Of a stretch of DNA of 64,000 bases, positions 53,886-62,552 are shown in pieces. The translations under genes and the position numbers were made by a program. Each line of letters starts with the position of its first letter. Position 1 is the first letter of the stretch. This DNA is from Duganella sp. OV510 (GTDB lineage Bacteria > Pseudomonadota > Gammaproteobacteria > Burkholderiales > Burkholderiaceae_D): contig NZ_FNEQ01000004.1 in the NCBI RefSeq assembly GCF_900100205.1, positions 186,001-250,000 of the forward strand, given 5' to 3'. Under the pieces are notes generated by a model. The model saw nothing but the letters and a program-made list of their open reading frames with translations. It was not told where the DNA came from and did not search any database.

Positions 53886-54575
53886 TTATGCTTCGGGCTC
53901 TTCCGATTTGGCTTCGCGCATCCACTGGACTAGCGGGTAGGCGTCTTTCAGGCCGGCAGCCAGGAGAGGGGCCAGCTTTTCCGGCTGATTCAGCGGCAGC
54001 TCGATCTCAGTCCAGATGAAGAAACTCTTCAGCTTGATGTATTCGATGTGCTCGTGCTCCGGGTCGAAACCTTTCGGCGGGCGCATCAGCTTGCCTTCGT
54101 TCTGGATGTCGCCGTAAGTGGCCACCAGTTTCTTGTTCTTCAGTACCTTGCGGAAGCCGGCCGCGTCCTCGACCATGTGCTGGCGCAGCGCTTTCAGGCG
54201 GTGCGGCGGCGGCATGTATTCGCCGGCGCCAAACAGCATCTTGCCGGTGCCGTCGATCTGCATGTAGTAGGTCGGGCCGCCGGCCTTGCTCGGGCGGCGC
54301 ATGTCGTTCGGCGCCACTGCGGCCGAGAAGCGCGTCTTGTACGGCCGCTTGTCATGCGCAAAACGCACGTCGCGGTTGATGCGGAACATCGCTTTCTTCG
54401 GATTGCTGAACTTGACTTGTGCATCAAACTTGCCCAGTTCAGCAATCATCTGCGTCACCACCTGCAGGAATTCTTCGCGCAGGATGTCGTAGCGCGGCTT
54501 GTTCATGATGAACCACGGACGGTTGTTGTTTTCTTCCAGCTCACGCAGGTATTGGGTCAGGTCGCGCAGATGCAT
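53886..54575 (-). CDS. DUF2461 family protein
   Basis: 229 aa. The family signature is clear: EENNNRPWFIMNKPRYD at the N-terminus and FRINRDVRFAHDKRPYKTRF at about residue 65. DUF2461 members are conserved cytoplasmic proteins of unknown function, often near DNA or stress genes. It begins 8 nt behind the DegS-like gene and ends at the 39-bp inverted repeat. Confidence 0.9.
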   Translation of the reverse strand: MHLRDLTQYLRELEENNNRPWFIMNKPRYDILREEFLQVVTQMIAELGKFDAQVKFSNPKKAMFRINRDVRFAHDKRPYKTRFSAAVAPNDMRRPSKAGGPTYYMQIDGTGKMLFGAGEYMPPPHRLKALRQHMVEDAAGFRKVLKNKKLVATYGDIQNEGKLMRPPKGFDPEHEHIEYIKLKSFFIWTEIELPLNQPEKLAPLLAAGLKDAYPLVQWMREAKSEEPEA

Positions 54576-54583
54576 TGTGTTCC

Positions 54584-55744
54584 TTATTTCTGATTGGCCG
54601 GCCGCTTGCCGACCGTGACGTCCAGCGTGGTTTCCTTGTTTTTACGCAGGACCGTCATTTTAGCTTTTTCGCCCGGCGTCAGCTGGGCGATGAGATTCAG
54701 CATGCTGTTGGTGTCGGCCACCGGCTTGCCGTCTACCGTCAGCAGGATGTCGCCCGGCTTGACGCCGCCCTTGTCGGCCGGCCCATGACGCACCACGCCG
54801 GCGATGATGGCGCCGCTCTGGCGCTGCAGGCCGAAGCTGGCCGCCAGCTCGGGCGTGATTTCCTGGCTTTCGACGCCGATCCAGCCGCGCACCACGTGGC
54901 CGGTCTTGATGATGGCTTCCATCACGTTTTTCGCGGTCGATACCGGGATGGCAAAGCCAATACCCACCGAACCGCCGCTCTGCGAATAAATCGCCGAGTT
55001 GATGCCCAGCAGGTTGCCGCTGACATCCACCAGCGCGCCGCCCGAGTTGCCGAAGTTGATGGCAGCGTCGGTCTGGATAAAGTTCTCGAAATGGTTGATG
55101 TGCAGATTGTTGCGCCCCAGCGCGGAGATGATGCCCATGGTCACCGTCTGGCCGACGCCAAACGGGTTGCCGATCGCCAGCACCACATCGCCGACTTGCG
55201 CCTGCTCGGCCTGGCCCAGCACGATCACCGGCAGCTTGTCCAGCGAGATCTTGATCACCGCCAGGTCGGTCTCCGGATCGGAACCGACCAGCTTGGCGGC
55301 AGCCTTGCGGCCATCCGGCAGCACCACCTCGATTTCATCGGCAGCCTCCACCACGTGGTTGTTGGTCAGGATGTAGCCCTGCGCCGAGACGATCACGCCC
55401 GAGCCGAGGCTGGACTCGTCATCGTCGCTGTCCTCGCGCTCGCCGAAGAATTTCTTGAAGAAGGGATCGCGCAGCAGCGGATGCTTTTTGCGCTTGGTCA
55501 GCTTGCTGGTGATGATGTTGACCACCGCCGGCATGGCGCGCGACGCCGCCGCGCGATAAGAACCGCCAGCCGTCACCGGCGGCTTCGACGGTCCGGCCTC
55601 CAGCATTGCCGCCGGATGGTCGGTGCTGCCCATTTGCTGCACCCGCACCGGCGCCGGACGCTCGCCGCCCACCGCCTTGTAAACAAAATACAGTGCCAAT
55701 ACGACGGTCACCGTTTGCGCAAACAATAACCAGAGTCGTCGCAT
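54584..55744 (-). CDS. Membrane-anchored DegS/HtrA-type serine protease
   Basis: 386 aa from the ATG 55742-55744 (MRRLWLLFAQTVTVVLALYF, a membrane anchor without a cleavage site). Trypsin fold with His about 127 (NNHVVEAA), Asp about 160 (ETDLAVIK) and Ser about 235 (FGNSGGALV), and one PDZ domain (about 290-375; AGVVRHGPADKGGVKPGDIL). One PDZ plus an anchor is the DegS/AlgW plan, the sensor protease of the sigma-E envelope stress response; this role is inferred as no sigma-E or RseA gene is nearby. Confidence 0.92.
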   Translation of the reverse strand: MRRLWLLFAQTVTVVLALYFVYKAVGGERPAPVRVQQMGSTDHPAAMLEAGPSKPPVTAGGSYRAAASRAMPAVVNIITSKLTKRKKHPLLRDPFFKKFFGEREDSDDDESSLGSGVIVSAQGYILTNNHVVEAADEIEVVLPDGRKAAAKLVGSDPETDLAVIKISLDKLPVIVLGQAEQAQVGDVVLAIGNPFGVGQTVTMGIISALGRNNLHINHFENFIQTDAAINFGNSGGALVDVSGNLLGINSAIYSQSGGSVGIGFAIPVSTAKNVMEAIIKTGHVVRGWIGVESQEITPELAASFGLQRQSGAIIAGVVRHGPADKGGVKPGDILLTVDGKPVADTNSMLNLIAQLTPGEKAKMTVLRKNKETTLDVTVGKRPANQK

Positions 55745-55780
55745 CGCAGTCCAGCCTGCCGCTCGTGAGGCGGCTTTCAA

Positions 55781-56218
55781 TTATTTTTTCAGGGAATCGC
55801 GAATTTCGCGCAGCAGCACAATATCTTCCGGTGGTGGCGGTGGCGGCGCCGACGCGGCAGCGGCCTCTTCCTGCTTGTGACCCAGCGTGCGCGCCTTGTT
55901 CATCAGCCGCACCATCTGGAAGATCACAAACGCCAGGATGATAAAGTTCAGCAGGATAGTAGCAAAATTCCCGTAAGCGAACACGGCACCCAGTTTTTTG
56001 GCTTCCAGCAGGCTCAGATTGGGCGCCTGGCCATTCAGCGGAAGGTAGTAGTTGGCGAAGTCCAGGCCGCCAAACAGCTTGCCGATCGGCGGCATGATGA
56101 TGTCGGCCACCAGCGAATCGACGATCTTGCCGAAGGCGCCGCCGATGATGACGCCAACCGCCAGATCGACCACATTGCCCTTCATCGCGAATTCTTTAAA
56201 TTCCTTCATCATTGCCAT
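55781..56218 (-). CDS. mscL: Large-conductance mechanosensitive channel
   Basis: 145 aa. Homopentameric osmotic safety valve. N-terminal helix [35 protein letters not shown] in pieces ([19 protein letters not shown] is diagnostic), second helix [23 protein letters not shown], and a cytoplasmic tail with a Pro run. Ribosome site GAGGG. Divergent from petABC, with a 345-nt gap. Confidence 0.96.
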   Translation of the reverse strand: MAMMKEFKEFAMKGNVVDLAVGVIIGGAFGKIVDSLVADIIMPPIGKLFGGLDFANYYLPLNGQAPNLSLLEAKKLGAVFAYGNFATILLNFIILAFVIFQMVRLMNKARTLGHKQEEAAAASAPPPPPPEDIVLLREIRDSLKK

Positions 56219-56339
56219 ATTTTTACCCTCGCTGTGTGGTCAATTGTGAACAAAACTGCGCTTGGATCATACTATTTTTTCAATTGGATTCCAAACACCC
56301 TTGTTGTTTACGCATTTACAAGCCGAATTACGATATAAA

Positions 56340-56353
56340 TTGACCTACATCAA
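56340..56353. promoter_or_regulatory. FNR/Anr-like binding site upstream of petABC and mscL
   Basis: TTGACCTACATCAA matches the FNR-family dyad TTGAT-N4-ATCAA with a single difference (C for T in the left half). It lies 211 nt upstream of petA and 122 nt upstream of mscL. Oxygen-responsive control of the bc1 complex is inferred. Confidence 0.5.
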
Positions 56354-56456
56354 TTTCTGCTCATCGCCCCAGCCTCTATCATCGCACCGGGAACGGTGTA
56401 AACCTGGACAAACTTGGGAACCGGGCAACGTTGGTGTAAAGAGTTGCATCGTGCAT

Positions 56457-56468
56457 ACCTTATAAGGT
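56457..56468. promoter_or_regulatory. 12-bp palindrome upstream of petA
   Basis: ACCTTATAAGGT is a perfect palindrome about 96 nt upstream of petA. Its central TTATAA could also act as a -10 element; role open. Confidence 0.3.
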
Positions 56469-56563
56469 AAGGTGGCTCGATTTCGTGCTATCCAAGTTTT
56501 CAGCATTCAGGTTTGTACACAGTTCGCAAGATTTTGTTCGCACTTTGACTGATTGGGGTTTGT

Positions 56564-57172
56564 ATGAGTAACGAAAAGCAGGTCGATTCGGGCCGTCGCG
56601 GCATATTGGTCGCGACCGGCGCCGCAGGCGGCGTGGTAGGCTTGGCCACCGCCGGCGCATTGGTAAGTACCTTCCAGCCGTCGGAGCGCGCGAAAGCGGC
56701 CGGCGCACCGGTCGAAGTGGATATCTCCACGCTCAACGCCGGCGAAATGACCACCGTCGAGTGGCGCGGCAAACCCGTCTGGATCATCAAGCGCACGCCG
56801 GAAATGATCGCGTCGCTGAAGAAAACCGACGGCAAAGTGGCCGACGCCGAATCCAAACGCAATCCCGAAGAATTCACGCCCGAATACGCCCAGAACGAAT
56901 GGCGCTCGCGCAAACCGGAAATCCTGGTCGCGGTCGGCATCTGTACCCATCTGGGCTGCTCGCCCTCGTCGAAGTTCACTCCCGGCCCGCAGCCATCGCT
57001 GCCGGACGACTGGGAAGGCGGCTTCCTCTGTCCTTGCCATGGCTCGACGTTCGACATGGCTGGCCGTGTCTTCAAAAACAAGCCAGCACCGGACAACCTG
57101 CAGGTTCCGCGCTATATGTTTTTGAGCGACACCAAGCTGGTCATCGGCAAAGACGAGAAAGGCGAGGCATAA
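56564..57172 (+). CDS. petA: Ubiquinol-cytochrome c reductase, Rieske iron-sulfur subunit
   Basis: 202 aa. Twin-arginine leader SGRRGILVATGAAGGVVGL with anchor. The 2Fe-2S ligands are CTHLGC (about residue 126) and CPCHG (about 156), in order with intervening loop. Electron entry site of the cytochrome bc1 complex, at the periplasmic face. First gene of petABC, 1 nt before petB. Confidence 0.97.
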   Translation: MSNEKQVDSGRRGILVATGAAGGVVGLATAGALVSTFQPSERAKAAGAPVEVDISTLNAGEMTTVEWRGKPVWIIKRTPEMIASLKKTDGKVADAESKRNPEEFTPEYAQNEWRSRKPEILVAVGICTHLGCSPSSKFTPGPQPSLPDDWEGGFLCPCHGSTFDMAGRVFKNKPAPDNLQVPRYMFLSDTKLVIGKDEKGEA

Positions 57173-57173
57173 C

Positions 57174-58586
57174 ATGGGTGCATTCAAGGAGACCAAATTC
57201 CCGGCCGACGCACCGGCTGCACAAAAAGCCCTGGGCTGGGTCGATGACCGCTTCCCGCTGACCAAGCTGTGGAATGATCAATGGGGCAAATACTATGCCC
57301 CGAAAAACTTCAACTTCTGGTACATCTTCGGCTCGCTGGCAATGCTGGTGCTGGTGCTGCAGATCGTCACCGGCATCTTCCTGACCATGCACTACAAGCC
57401 GGACGCCAACCTGGCGTTCGCCTCGGTCGAATACATCATGCGCGAAGTGCCGTGGGGCTGGCTGGTGCGTTATATGCACTCGACCGGCGCCTCGGCCTTC
57501 TTCATCATCGTTTACCTGCACATGACCCGTGGCCTGCTGTACGGCTCGTACCGCAAGCCGCGCGAGCTGATCTGGCTGTTCGGCTTCGCCATCTTCCTGT
57601 GCCTGATGGCCGAAGCCTTCTTCGGCTACCTGCTGCCATGGGGCCAGATGTCGTACTGGGGCGCGCAGGTGATCGTCAACCTGTTCGGCGCGATTCCGCT
57701 GATCGGCCCTGACCTGTCGCTGTGGATACGCGGCGACTACGTGGTGTCGGACGCCACGCTGAACCGCTTCTTCGCCTTCCACGTGATCGCGATTCCGCTG
57801 GTGCTGCTGGGCCTGGTGGCTGCCCACCTGATCGCGCTGCACGAAGTCGGTTCGAGCAATCCGGACGGCATCGAAGTCAAAGAGAACCTGGGCCCGGACG
57901 GCCACCCGGTCGACTCGATTCCATCGCATCCGTACTACACGGTGCACGACCTGTTCGGCGTCTCGGTGTTCCTGCTGATCTTCAGCACGGTGGTATTCTT
58001 CGCGCCGGAAATGGGCGGCTACTTCCTGGAGTATAACAACTTCCTGCCGGGCGATTCGCTGAAGACCCCGCTGCACATCGCGCCAACCTGGTACTTCACC
58101 GCGTTCTACTCGGTACTGCGCGCCACCACCGCCGACTTCATGTGGGTGCTGATGTTCTTCGTCGCCGCCTACGTGGTGTTTGTCTGGCTGAAATCGCGCC
58201 TGGCGCGCACCACCAAGATCGCCATCGCGGTGATCGCGCTGGTGGCCATCATCGGCATGCTGCCGCAGATCCTCGACGCCAAATTCTGGGGCGTGGTGTT
58301 CTTCGGCGGCTCGGTGGTGATCCTGGCCTTCCTGCCATGGCTGGACAAGTCGCCGGTCAAGTCGATCCGCTACCGCCCGACCTGGCACAAATATGTGTAC
58401 GCCGTGTTCTTCCTGTCGTTCCTGACGCTCGGCTACCTCGGCACGCTGGCGCCTACCGATGCCCGCACCATCGTTTCGCAAGTGTGCACCCTGCTGTACT
58501 TTAGTTTCTTCCTGTTCATGCCTTGGTGGAGCGCCGCCGGCACGTTCAAGAAGGTTCCGGACCGCGTGGTTTTCCACGCTCACTAA
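57174..58586 (+). CDS. petB: Cytochrome b (bc1 complex)
   Basis: 470 aa with about eight membrane helices. Haem b ligand regions are seen (MHSTGASAFFIIVYLHMTRG and FHVIAIPLVLLGLVAAHLIALHEVG), with the quinone-site motif PEWY-like region (TPLHIAPTWYFTAFYSVLR). Full-length form including the subunit-IV-like half, as in proteobacteria. It carries electrons from ubiquinol; partner of petA and petC. Confidence 0.97.
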   Translation: MGAFKETKFPADAPAAQKALGWVDDRFPLTKLWNDQWGKYYAPKNFNFWYIFGSLAMLVLVLQIVTGIFLTMHYKPDANLAFASVEYIMREVPWGWLVRYMHSTGASAFFIIVYLHMTRGLLYGSYRKPRELIWLFGFAIFLCLMAEAFFGYLLPWGQMSYWGAQVIVNLFGAIPLIGPDLSLWIRGDYVVSDATLNRFFAFHVIAIPLVLLGLVAAHLIALHEVGSSNPDGIEVKENLGPDGHPVDSIPSHPYYTVHDLFGVSVFLLIFSTVVFFAPEMGGYFLEYNNFLPGDSLKTPLHIAPTWYFTAFYSVLRATTADFMWVLMFFVAAYVVFVWLKSRLARTTKIAIAVIALVAIIGMLPQILDAKFWGVVFFGGSVVILAFLPWLDKSPVKSIRYRPTWHKYVYAVFFLSFLTLGYLGTLAPTDARTIVSQVCTLLYFSFFLFMPWWSAAGTFKKVPDRVVFHAH

Positions 58587-58607
58587 TAAAGTACAAAAGG
58601 ACAACAC

Positions 58608-59372
58608 ATGAAATTCCCGAAACGCCTGCTTGCCATTGTGGCATTACTGCCAGGTCTGGCCTTCGCCAACGAGGGTGGCATCGCCCTCGACAAGGCGCCG
58701 GACCGTTCCAATAACATGGCGGCGCTGCAGCACGGCGCCAAACTGTTCGTCAATTACTGCTTAAACTGTCATAATGCGTCCTCCATGCGCTACAACCGCC
58801 TGAAAGACCTGGGTTTGAGCGAGGAGCAGATCAAGGCCAATCTGTTGTTTACCGGTGAGAAGGTCGGCGAAATGATGACCACCACCATGAAACCGAACGA
58901 TGCGAAAGCATGGTTCGGCGTGGTACCGCCGGACCTGTCGGTGATCCAGCGCGCGAAAGCGTCTGGTGCCGGCACCGGTAGCGACTACCTGTATACTTAT
59001 TTGCGCACTTTCTACAAGGACGACACCCGCCCTACCGGCTGGAACAATATGGTCGTTCCCAATGTGGCGATGCCGCACGTCTTGTGGGAATTGCAAGGTG
59101 TACAGAAAGTGGTGATGAAAGAAGTGCCCGATCCGCATGCCCACGGCAAAATGATTCATCAGTTTGCTGGATTTGAGCAGGTCACTCCGGGTAAACTAAA
59201 GAAATTGGAGTTTGACACCGCCGTGGCAGACCTGGTCGGCTACATGGAGTGGATGGCGGAGCCTGCTGCGCAGACCCGCAAAAAACTGGGTGCCATAGTC
59301 GTGTTGTTTATGGCTGTGTTTGCCTTCCTGGCATGGCGCTTGAATGCGTCGTTCTGGAAAGAAGTGAAATAG
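58608..59372 (+). CDS. petC: Cytochrome c1
   Basis: 254 aa. Signal peptide MKFPKRLLAIVALLPGLAFA, CXXCH haem site NYCLNCHNASSMRYNR (about residue 51), C-terminal membrane anchor (KLGAIVVLFMAVFAFLAWRLN). The conserved distal-Met region lies near VQKVVMKEVPDPH. It passes electrons to soluble cytochrome c. Last of petABC and followed by a hairpin terminator. Confidence 0.96.
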   Translation: MKFPKRLLAIVALLPGLAFANEGGIALDKAPDRSNNMAALQHGAKLFVNYCLNCHNASSMRYNRLKDLGLSEEQIKANLLFTGEKVGEMMTTTMKPNDAKAWFGVVPPDLSVIQRAKASGAGTGSDYLYTYLRTFYKDDTRPTGWNNMVVPNVAMPHVLWELQGVQKVVMKEVPDPHAHGKMIHQFAGFEQVTPGKLKKLEFDTAVADLVGYMEWMAEPAAQTRKKLGAIVVLFMAVFAFLAWRLNASFWKEVK

Positions 59373-59377
59373 ACGAG

Positions 59378-59405
59378 AGCGCCGGCTGGTACGGCGCTTG
59401 TTTTG
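59378..59405 (+). terminator. Terminator of petABC
   Basis: AGCGCCG / CGGCGCT (59378-59384 with 59392-59398), 7-nt loop, followed by TTGTTTTG. 6 nt after the petC stop. The broken T-run suggests moderate efficiency. Confidence 0.65.
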
Positions 59406-59484
59406 CGAAGCCCGCATTGACGGGCCGATATGGGGTGATCCGTTCGCGGCCCACCCCCTTTTGTTCTTCTAAGGAACGATAAAC

Positions 59485-60096
59485 ATGATGGTTCTCTACT
59501 CGGGCACGACCTGCCCATTCTCGCAACGCTGCCGCTTGGTCCTGTTTGAAAAAGGCATGGACTTCGAAGTGCGCGATGTCGACCTGTTCAACAAGCCAGA
59601 AGATATCTCGACCATGAATCCGTATGGTCAGGTGCCGATTCTGGTCGAGCGCGAACTGATCCTGTACGAATCGAACATCATCAACGAGTACATCGACGAG
59701 CGCTTCCCGCACCCACAACTGATGCCGGCCGACCCGCTGATGCGCGCGCGTGCCCGCCTGATGCTGTTCAACTTTGAAAAAGAACTGTTCGTCCACGTGC
59801 ACACGCTGGAAAGCGAACGCGCCAAGGGCAACGACAAGAGCCACGACAAGGCCCGCGCAGAAATCCGCGACCGCCTGACCACGCTGGCGCCGCTGTTCCT
59901 GAAAAACAAATACATGCTGGGCGACGAGTTCTCGATGCTGGACGTGGCGGTAGCACCGCTGCTGTGGCGTCTGGATCACTACGGCATCGAACTGTCGAAG
60001 ACCGCAGCGCCGCTGATGAAGTACGCCGAGCGCATCTTCTCGCGTCCGGCCTACATCGAAGCGCTGACGCCATCGGAAAAGGTCATGCGCCGTTAA
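59485..60096 (+). CDS. sspA: Stringent starvation protein A
   Basis: 203 aa. GST-fold protein (thioredoxin-like YSGTTCPFSQRCRLVLFEKGM; C-terminal helices) that binds RNA polymerase and affects transcription in stress. The CPFSQRCR variant and TMNPYGQVPILVE are typical of SspA. Ribosome site AAGGA. Followed 89 nt later by sspB, the usual pair after petABC in betaproteobacteria. Confidence 0.93.
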   Translation: MMVLYSGTTCPFSQRCRLVLFEKGMDFEVRDVDLFNKPEDISTMNPYGQVPILVERELILYESNIINEYIDERFPHPQLMPADPLMRARARLMLFNFEKELFVHVHTLESERAKGNDKSHDKARAEIRDRLTTLAPLFLKNKYMLGDEFSMLDVAVAPLLWRLDHYGIELSKTAAPLMKYAERIFSRPAYIEALTPSEKVMRR

Positions 60097-60185
60097 TCGG
60101 ACGCTGGCTGTTTAGTCGAAGTATGACGGCGCGTTTGCCGGCCTTGGCCGGCGGCGCGCCGTGGTTCACCGCAGTCTGGAATCCC

Positions 60186-60659
60186 ATGCCTGAAATCTCA
60201 ACCAAGCCCTACCTGCTGCGCGCCCTCTACGAATGGTGCACGGACAGCGGCTACACCCCCTACCTCGCCGTCAAAGTCGACGCCGGCACCACCGTGCCGA
60301 TGGAATACGTGAAAAAAGGCGAAATCGTGCTCAACATCAGCTTCGGCGCCACCTCCGGCCTGAAGATGGACAACGACAGCATCCGCTTCCACGCCCGTTT
60401 CGGCGGCGTTTCGCGCGAAATCTACATCCCCGTTAACAACGTGATGGCGATCTACGCCAACGAAAACGGCCAGGGCATGGCGTTCGAGCCGCAACTGGGC
60501 GAATCGTCGGCGCCAGCGCCGCAAGCGGTCGAAGAAGCGCCTGTCGCACCGGTATTGTCGGCGGTTCCGCCAGCCTCCAGCGAGACGCCAGGCACCCCGG
60601 ACGACAACAACGAGCCCCCCAAAAAGGGCGGGCGCCCCACCCTTACGCGTATTAAATAG
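60186..60659 (+). CDS. sspB: ClpXP adaptor SspB
   Basis: 157 aa from the ATG at 60186 (MPEISTKPYLLRALYEWC); the longer frame upstream overlaps sspA and is rejected. The substrate-binding fold (TPYLAVKVDAG, IVLNISFGATSGLKMDNDSI, ARFGGVSREIYIPVNNVMAIYA) holds ssrA-tagged proteins; the flexible C-terminal tail ends in GRPTLTRIK, the ClpX docking peptide. With SspA it links starvation response and tagged-protein degradation. Confidence 0.95.
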   Translation: MPEISTKPYLLRALYEWCTDSGYTPYLAVKVDAGTTVPMEYVKKGEIVLNISFGATSGLKMDNDSIRFHARFGGVSREIYIPVNNVMAIYANENGQGMAFEPQLGESSAPAPQAVEEAPVAPVLSAVPPASSETPGTPDDNNEPPKKGGRPTLTRIK

Positions 60660-60661
60660 CG

Positions 60662-60667
60662 TATAAT
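60662..60667 (+). promoter_or_regulatory. -10 element of the tRNA-Thr promoter
   Basis: Perfect TATAAT, 18 nt before the tRNA and overlapping the end of sspB; a GC-rich stretch (CGCCCCG) follows, as in stringently controlled tRNA promoters. No strong -35. Confidence 0.55.
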
Positions 60668-60685
60668 TCGCCCCGTAAAAGTTAC

Positions 60686-60761
<76 letters not shown>

Positions 60762-60777
60762 GTAAAATCAAGCACTT

Positions 60778-60805
60778 AGCCCAACCTTGACAGGTTGGGC
60801 TTTTT
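60778..60805 (+). terminator. Terminator of tRNA-Thr
   Basis: AGCCCAACCT / AGGTTGGGCT, 10 bp (60778-60787 with 60792-60801), 4-nt loop, then TTTTTG. 16 nt after the tRNA. Confidence 0.9.
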
Positions 60806-60910
60806 GTTTTTCAGGGTCATGTAGGCGCTGTGTAGGCATTTTCCCGAATTCAAGGTACCTGCCTCGGGTGGCCTTATAATTGTCGAGAGATTTGATAATT
60901 TGAGGAAATA

Positions 60911-61691
60911 ATGGCTGCTGATTTTGTCGCTTACATCGATGAGGCTGGAGACGAAGGATTTAAATTTCTCGAGGGCGAGCGCGGCAGTTCCCGGTGGTTC
61001 GTTTTGTCAGCGACGATTATTCGAAAATCAAACGACTTACAAATAGTGAGGGCCGCCCGTGAGGTGAGGCAGCTGCTAGGGAAGCCGGATAAAGTACGTA
61101 TTGCACTTCCGTGAATTAAAGCACGAGCAGCGGGTTCCATACGTCCGCATGGTGGCTGGCTTGCCTGTACGAACGGTGAATATCCTCGTTCATAAGCCAT
61201 CTATCAGAAATCCGGAAAATTTTCAGCAAGAGGCGCACAAACTCTACCGTTACTGCACTCGGCTGCTGCTAGAACGGGTAAGTTGGGTCTGTAGAGACCA
61301 TGCAGTGGGCGGAGCGTGCAATACAGATTTGGTGTTTTCGAACAGGTCCGCGATGTCCTATGACGACCTAAAAGCTTATTTAGATGTGCTTCACAAGCAA
61401 TCACAAGCCGGCGCCGACATCAACATCCACTGGCCTGCAATCAACTGTGACAACGTACGCGCGGTAAACCACGACAAGCTGGCCGGCCTGCAGTTAGCAG
61501 ACGCTGTGGCATCAAGCATTTTCTTCGGGGTGAACAAAACACAATATGGTGAGGTAGAAAGTCGGTACTTGGAAATGTTGAAACAAACAATTTACCGAAG
61601 AGACCGCCGTGCGGATGGCTACGGTCTGAAGATGTGGTGTAACGATAACGTCGAAAAACAAAGGCTCACCGAATTGGTGAGCCTTGAGTAA
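60911..61691 (+). pseudogene. DUF3800 domain protein, frameshifted
   Basis: The first frame (60911-61114, 67 codons; DFVAYIDEAGDEGFKF) gives the N-terminal signature of DUF3800, an RNase H-like fold found in mobile and defence contexts. The second (61101-61691) continues with LHFRELKHEQRVPYV and ends LTELVSLE. The joint at about 61095 needs a 1-nt correction (a surplus A in CGTATTGCAC would restore KVR-LHFRELK). No clear slippery heptamer is visible, so it is probably inactivated, or a sequencing error. Ribosome site GAGG. GC is lower than the core genome. Confidence 0.75.
61661..61685 (+). terminator. Hairpin at the 3' end of the DUF3800 gene
   Basis: AAGGCTCACC / GGTGAGCCTT, a 10-bp perfect stem with a 5-nt loop, inside the last codons of the gene. 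No T-run follows, so termination is weak. Confidence 0.4.
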
Positions 61692-61847
61692 AAGTAGACC
61701 CCAGGTTCGAGGTTCCCACCCGTTCGGGCTGCCGCCGTGAGGCGACCTCTACAACTCCTGCGCTTGTCTACACCCAAATAGTAACAAACTACTCAAAATT
61801 GAGCAATCGGCGTTTAAATCGAACACTGCGCACAAAAAGGTACATCG
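61692..61847. other. 156-nt region without a gene
   Basis: Between the DUF3800 gene and the recombinase remnant; no ORF, RNA or known repeat seen. It contains a small dyad CTCAA-AA-TTGAG. Confidence 0.4.
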
Positions 61848-62097
61848 CTAAGCTTTCATGACGCCCAGAATGTTCGCGCGTTATACCGAATATATGCGCG
61901 CAAGCGAGCTGATGCTCTCGCCCGCGCTGTACTTGACGATAATTTCCGCCCGCTGCTCTGCCGTGGTCTTAGACGAGCGACCCAGCACCTTTGCCCTCGC
62001 TCTTCGCACGAGCTAAGCCGGCTTGCGTATGCTCCAAGAGCAAATCACACTCCATCTCCGCCACGGCGGCAAGCATCGTCAGCATCATCTTGCCGGT
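61848..62097 (-). pseudogene. Broken serine recombinase (Tn3/Pin-type resolvase) fragment
   Basis: Reading leftwards: TGKMMLTMLAAVAEMECDLL, then EHTQAGLARAKSEGK, then (after a one-base shift near 61990) VLGRSSKTTAEQRAEIIVKY, SAGESISSLARIYS, a stop, and RANILGVMKA with stop at 61848. This is the C-terminal half of a serine resolvase with its HTH. The N-terminal catalytic domain, including the Ser, is missing; one surplus A and one nonsense codon break the rest. A dead relic of a mobile element. Confidence 0.8.
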
Positions 62098-62213
62098 GCA
62101 AAACCTGGAGTGGAGCAGGAGGCGGGGCTGCGATAGGTGGCGGAATGGGCTATGCCGGCACCGCATATGACTATGGTTGGGAATGGGATCAATTCTAAAA
62201 CCAGAGCCGAGTT

Positions 62214-62537
62214 CTAGTCTGGACTTGTCGCGGCGTGCAGACAGGGCAATTTGCTGAGCAACAGCATTGCAGTGGCAAACGGATGACTGATTGGAAGTGG
62301 CCCGGCAAATAAGGCGAGGGAGGCAGCGTTTCGCGCCACCTCTACAATCCAGCACCAGCGGTGGCTACACACACATGCGCCACTCGCCGCACGCGCGCTG
62401 GCCTTCCAGTACAGCTCCACAATGCGCTGCAGATAGTCCAGCTGACCTTTTATAACCGCCGCGAAGGCCACAGGGCCATGGATCTGTAGAACAATGCCCG
62501 GGTCAGCTGCGCTGACATCCAATGCGGAGACATGCAT
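62214..62537 (-). CDS. Hypothetical protein, doubtful
   Basis: 107 aa from an ATG at 62535-62537, beginning 15 nt after the stop of the small gene 62553-62711. A stretch HGPVAFAAVIKGQLDYLQRI resembles one degenerate ankyrin repeat. Beyond it there is no recognisable domain and the composition is odd. Translation is doubtful; kept because it follows the upstream gene closely and the region has no other candidate. Confidence 0.3.
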   Translation of the reverse strand: MHVSALDVSAADPGIVLQIHGPVAFAAVIKGQLDYLQRIVELYWKASARAASGACVCSHRWCWIVEVARNAASLALFAGPLPISHPFATAMLLLSKLPCLHAATSPD

Positions 62538-62552
62538 TCCGTGACTGACCTT

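Larger units (their letters stand above)
56219..56563. other. 345-nt mscL-petA intergenic control region
   Basis: AT-rich region between divergent mscL and petA. It contains a near-perfect FNR/Anr-type site (56340-56353) and a 12-bp palindrome ACCTTATAAGGT (56457-56468). The petA ribosome site is a G-rich stretch just before 56564. No conserved RNA or open frame was found. Confidence 0.5.

Noticed and set aside
61661..61685. Use of the DUF3800 end hairpin as a programmed-frameshift stimulator
   Set aside because: It is nearly 600 nt downstream of the frame break and no slippery site is present.
62148..62158. GCCGGCACC match to the 3' end of tRNA-Thr as a possible attR
   Set aside because: Only 9-10 nt; expected by chance in this composition, no T-arm copy.
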